Of a stretch of 64,000 nt of DNA, positions 60,301 to 64,000 are shown in pieces. The notes under the pieces are model-generated. The model was given only the letters and a program-made list of their open reading frames with translations, was not told the DNA's origin and searched no databases. The position numbers and the translations under genes are program-made. Numbering within the stretch: position 1 is the stretch's first letter; the number at the start of each line of letters is the position of its first letter. This stretch comes from Viola odorata (lineage: Eukaryota > Streptophyta > Magnoliopsida > Malpighiales > Violaceae): the NCBI GenBank assembly GCA_963691705.1, contig OY829539.1, positions 56,394,327 through 56,458,326 on the forward strand. The letters are read 5' to 3'.

Positions 60301-63300
60301 TAAGCGAAAGGTGCACATATTTGCATATTTTGGTGGGCATATGACGCCTTCCATTTTATTTTTGTAATTGTATTTAGGATTACAATTGAAAAGGTTTTCA
60401 TGTCATGCACTACGGCCAAATGGGAATGACATCTGGTACCTTTTGATTATGGTAGCATACCACCAATTTCAGGTTCCAGTTCATGCTATTCAGTAATTTT
60501 GTGTGGATATGATTTTTTTTACCATAAAATCTTAGCCTGTGCTAATTTTTCATACTCTTTGGGATTCCAATACTTCGGAAGACTATTGCACCTGGCAAGG
60601 TTGCCTTCTTTCCCTTTGCCTTGAGAATGGGTATGTGAGAGAATTTTGACTACTGTCTCCAAGAAAAAGGGGTCAATAGAAAAACTTTGCAAAATTGATG
60701 GATTTGGTTTGCCACTGACTTCTGTATTGCGCTTCATCATTGGGCATATATCAGGCATATCTTATCTTTCTAGAGGAGAGCTGTGGAATGATGCAATGAG
60801 GAAAATTTTGAATTTACTGTACTTGTTGGCTCTTTCTACATTTCCTTCTCTCAGCCATACTTTTATTCCTTAAAATTTGAGCCTTTTTTTATGGTTAGTC
60901 TTGCATCATTCTGGGCCCAATCTTTGGCAGAGATGATGTGATACGTGAGAATGCGGAAGCTGTGTTTTCTGCTTGTGATGCTGCTCATGGAAGATGGGCA
61001 AAGCTGCTTGGGGTCCGTGCTGTTCTTCACCCTAAGCTGAGGTTGGCAGAGTTTTTAAGCATTCACAATATCACCCAGGAGTTTATAACTGCCACTGAGA
61101 AGGTATTTTGTTTCCGGTTCTGTTTTGTTTGAAACAAGGAGATTTCTCTTTGCCATCATGATATTATTTATGTGTAATGTAACAGATTGGTGGAAGGTTG
61201 GGGTATAGTACTCGTGGAGCACTGCAATCCCAGGCCAAAGCGTTTGTTGAATTCCAGCATGATATGCGAGTTAGTAGTTTTCTTTCTAGAGTTTAACTTA
61301 AGTCATATAATACATCTTGGACTAACTTTATGTTGATGTTCTTAGATGGCAAAAATTAGGGCTGTGCTTGATCAAGAGACATGGGTGGAGATAGATGTTC
61401 CTGATGAATTTCAGGTCATTGTTTCATCCTTGTTTCATTCTGAAGCATTAATAGGTGGAGACCTAGATAATGGTGAAGGCAATATAACGAGCAGCAATGA
61501 TGGATCGCTTGCTGCTGATGCAGTGGTAGAGGATGGTCAACAGCATATTATGAGATTGGACACTAGTGGGATGCCATTCAGAAACTCTGTGCAAATGAAT
61601 TCTGCTCAATCAGCTGACGCAACTGAAGGCATAAGAGCTGATGTTGCAGAGTCTTCAGTTCAAAGAAATAATAATACTACGACGGAGCGTGGACGATCTG
61701 CTTCTCAAGCACTTTTATGTGGAGGTGTTGGTTACCGCATGGTAAACTGGTTAGTAATTTTACAATCTCATCATTTTTTCGCATGTAAGTTTCTCTTCCT
61801 TTTTGTGTCCCCCTTTACTTTGTAGGTTTTGGTAATCAATTTGTTGAAATGGCATTAGCTCCAGCTATTTGCATGATGGTTTTTTCATTTAAAGTTTTCC
61901 TGGGTGTTAATGCGGTATCCCTAATAGTTTCTGTTTATTTTTGCTTCTCAGTGGCCTGATATTACTGAAGTTGTTGTCAGAGTACCTTGATATGAATAAT
62001 TTTTTGCCGGCATTATCTGTAGAATTTGTTCAGCGTGTTGTGGAAATTTTGAAGGTCTTCAACACTAGAACTGGTCATCTTGTTCTTGGAGCTGGGGCCA
62101 TGCAGGTAAATGTTTCTAATAGTTGATGCCTACTATGGACAAAGTTCAAAAATTTCCTTAATCTACCGAAGCTCAGACACGTTTTGTTTCGTTTAGTTAG
62201 TAGAAAAAACTTGATCGTCTAGCATGGATTTAATATCCTTGTTCAGTTAGTTAGTAGAAATGATTGCTCTGAAAACTAATGCATGGATTCAAGCTTTAAT
62301 TAGGTTATGTTATTTAAATATATTACTTAGTTTAATTAAATGTTTTACATGCTTTTGACTAGATTCAACAATTTTATGCAACATTAAAATATATAACTAA
62401 GAAAAATAATAGCAAATACAATGTACCTTCCAAATTGAAGAAACACAATTACTCTGAGCTCCTTACTGATTGCACACTTCCATAAGGACAAAATATCCCT
62501 TATTTTAATCAAGTTTTGAATGAAAAATCTCTTTCCCTTCCCATGCCGGTGGTCTTGCATATCTTATTGTACCCACCCTCATGAACTTGCATCTCTTATT
62601 GCCCCCAAGCTAATTAATTATCTCCTTCCACTTCTAAGATCTCATGGCATCTTCTCTGTTTAGTTGTCTCCATTGTTTATTGCAAATCCATTAGTCTTGT
62701 TTAAGGATTTCCATTTGCGAATGATTTTGTCAAGAGAAGCAAAAAGGTGGAACCCTTCCATCCTTGCTTTTATGGTGCAATTAAGAGAGATTTATTTTTT
62801 AAATTCCTGAATAAGAATTAGGTGAGCCATTATGGAGATGCAAGTGGAATAAAAAATGCTCTTTCTGAACAGAAATGTGGAATGTGGGAGGAAACAACTA
62901 GTTAATTTGTAAATATGAACTGAGCAATTTATTCTTTTTGCACTTAGAAGATCTGTACATAGAGATGAATAAGGTTAGGGCATTTTTTTCTTCCCTCTGT
63001 ATGAATATATTATATTGTTCAAGAAGTGATATACCATTGCATGCTTTCTTGTCGTTCTTTTCTGTTTCATGAATGGTGATAGCCTGGCCATTGACTGTGT
63101 TCTCAAGTGGGGTTTATGCCTTTCTTCAGGTGTCAGGATTGAGGTCTATTACATCTAAACACTTAGCTCTGGCAAGCCAAGTCCTCAGTTTTGTATATGC
63201 TATCATTCCTGGTAGGTTGATGTTACAAGAACTTATGGAATTATCACTGTTGTTACTGCAATACTATTCCTTGTTTTTATATGATAAGAACTTAGTATAC

Positions 63301-63828
63301 GTGATTATAACCACATTTTTCTTGCATGATAAAGGGTTACTCCCTAAGTTGTCAAGTAGTATCTGATTGTGAAATCAGTGCTGTCTCCATGTCTCTGTTT
63401 TTTAACTTTTTATCATTTTTTCTTTACCATCTCTTGGTTCCGTTTGATAGAGGACTACAGGATCCTTGTAATGTAAATGATGGCTTCCTATATGTGACGT
63501 ACTCACATTCCTTTTGATAATAAGAGACTTATGAAATTGCCACCCTAATAGAATTATCAATTGGATGAAGGCATTAGTCTTACTTGGTTACCTTTAATTA
63601 AAGTCATCCCAATCAATATAATAATGAAAATGATGATGATGATATGTTATTGTTAAAAATAATTTATTGTAATTTTAATTGCTATTGTTACTGTTACTGT
63701 TAAGGAGAAGGATCCTGAATATTTTCATTTTATGTTTTCTGGGATAAGAAATCAGGCGAATTCTTTTCAATAAAGTTCCTGAAACAAGGAAGGTGCTATT
63801 GTTGCCAGAGATTGATCGTGTGGCACAG
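51379..63828 (+). CDS. VPS54: VPS54, GARP complex subunit (5' part; runs off the window)
   Basis: Subunit of the Golgi-associated retrograde protein (GARP) tethering complex, which captures endosome-derived vesicles at the trans-Golgi network. Fifteen exons give 899 in-frame residues: 51379-52167, 52249-52311, 52442-52521, 54716-54830, 57044-57118, 57273-57368, 57682-57838, 58023-58111, 59354-59610, 60931-61102, 61186-61269, 61346-61749, 61952-62105, 63130-63211, 63749-63828. The start is ATG 51379 (MDQQPYQPGRSSSM), followed by the plant N-terminal stretch SSPLSKSLSDGG. A coiled-coil-rich N-terminal half (HLDIVELHLVKEISLRSNSF; RELKETIRLLDENV) matches the Vps54 N-terminal domain. Residues from DDVIRENAEAVF onward lead into the conserved C-terminal domain (ILKVFNTRTGHLVLGAGAM; KHLALASQVLSFVYAIIP), which continues past the window. 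Expected full length is a little over 1000 residues. Positions 63829-64000 read as intron. Confidence 0.94.
52522..57043. other. Long VPS54 introns 3 and 4
   Basis: Introns of about 2.2 kb each on either side of the 115-bp exon at 54716. The only structure I saw is a small tandem array of the 8-mer TAATAGAC (four copies, about 53804-53835). ORFs here are short and not credible. Confidence 0.6.
62106..63129. other. VPS54 intron 13
   Basis: About 1.0 kb of AT-rich intron between the exons ending 62105 and starting 63130. No repeat, ORF or mobile element was recognised. Confidence 0.6.
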
Positions 63829-64000
63829 GTATGTGGTTTTGCTTCTCTTAGTAGTACGCTAATCTGTTATTTCAGACTTGCAAATTTTCTTACATCAGCT
63901 TCCATTTTCGTTTTTTTTGTTTTTATATTATATTTTTTTTAAAGCCACTTAATTCTGATGATAGTGGCGGATGCTTCACATCTGGGCTGAAGCTTTTGTT

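Noticed and set aside
63955..63985. AGTGGCGGATGC at the right edge as the end of a MITE like the one at 48640
   Set aside because: Only one end is visible and there is no second inverted copy in the window.

Overview
The window is plant nuclear DNA, almost certainly from a eudicot. The evidence is AT-rich intergenic and intronic sequence, many short exons with GT-AG introns, plant-type housekeeping genes, a Stowaway MITE, an Athila-type Gypsy element and a plant mariner-like transposase. I saw no rRNA, tRNA or CRISPR. I cannot name the species.

Layout. (1) Positions 1-12.7 kb, + strand: the 3' three quarters of a MOR1/GEM1 (XMAP215/TOG family) microtubule-associated protein gene. It has 39 exons in the window, one with a GC 5' splice site, and a Stowaway MITE in its first complete intron. 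(2) 12.7-38.8 kb: a gene-poor transposon block. It holds direct repeats, a short acidic ORF and a broken small ORF, then a dead mariner-like transposase gene (minus strand, 35.3 to 19.1 kb). Two LTR elements split that gene: a 1.57-kb non-autonomous element (20192-21757, TSD ATTTT) and a 12.9-kb Athila-type Gypsy element (21843-34740). The Gypsy element was itself hit by a 1.0-kb hAT-like element (26714-27737, TSD GTAAATAT). (3) 38.86-49.63 kb, + strand: a complete 13-exon gene for a PRUNE-like member of the DHH phosphoesterase superfamily, 570 residues, whose DHH motif is degenerate. Intron 1 carries a local satellite, and a 106-bp tandem duplication copies the exon-2 splice donor. (4) 51.38 kb to the end, + strand: the first 15 exons (899 codons) of VPS54, a GARP tethering-complex subunit, running off the window.

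The three cellular genes share a strand but show no sign of working together: cortical microtubule organisation, a phosphoesterase-like fold protein and endosome-to-Golgi tethering. Transposon insertions and tandem duplications explain most of the rest. The least expected pattern is a 14-bp palindrome-like motif (GTCTTGGCCAAGAC and variants) scattered about twenty times through the Athila-type element, in LTR, coding and spacer DNA alike.
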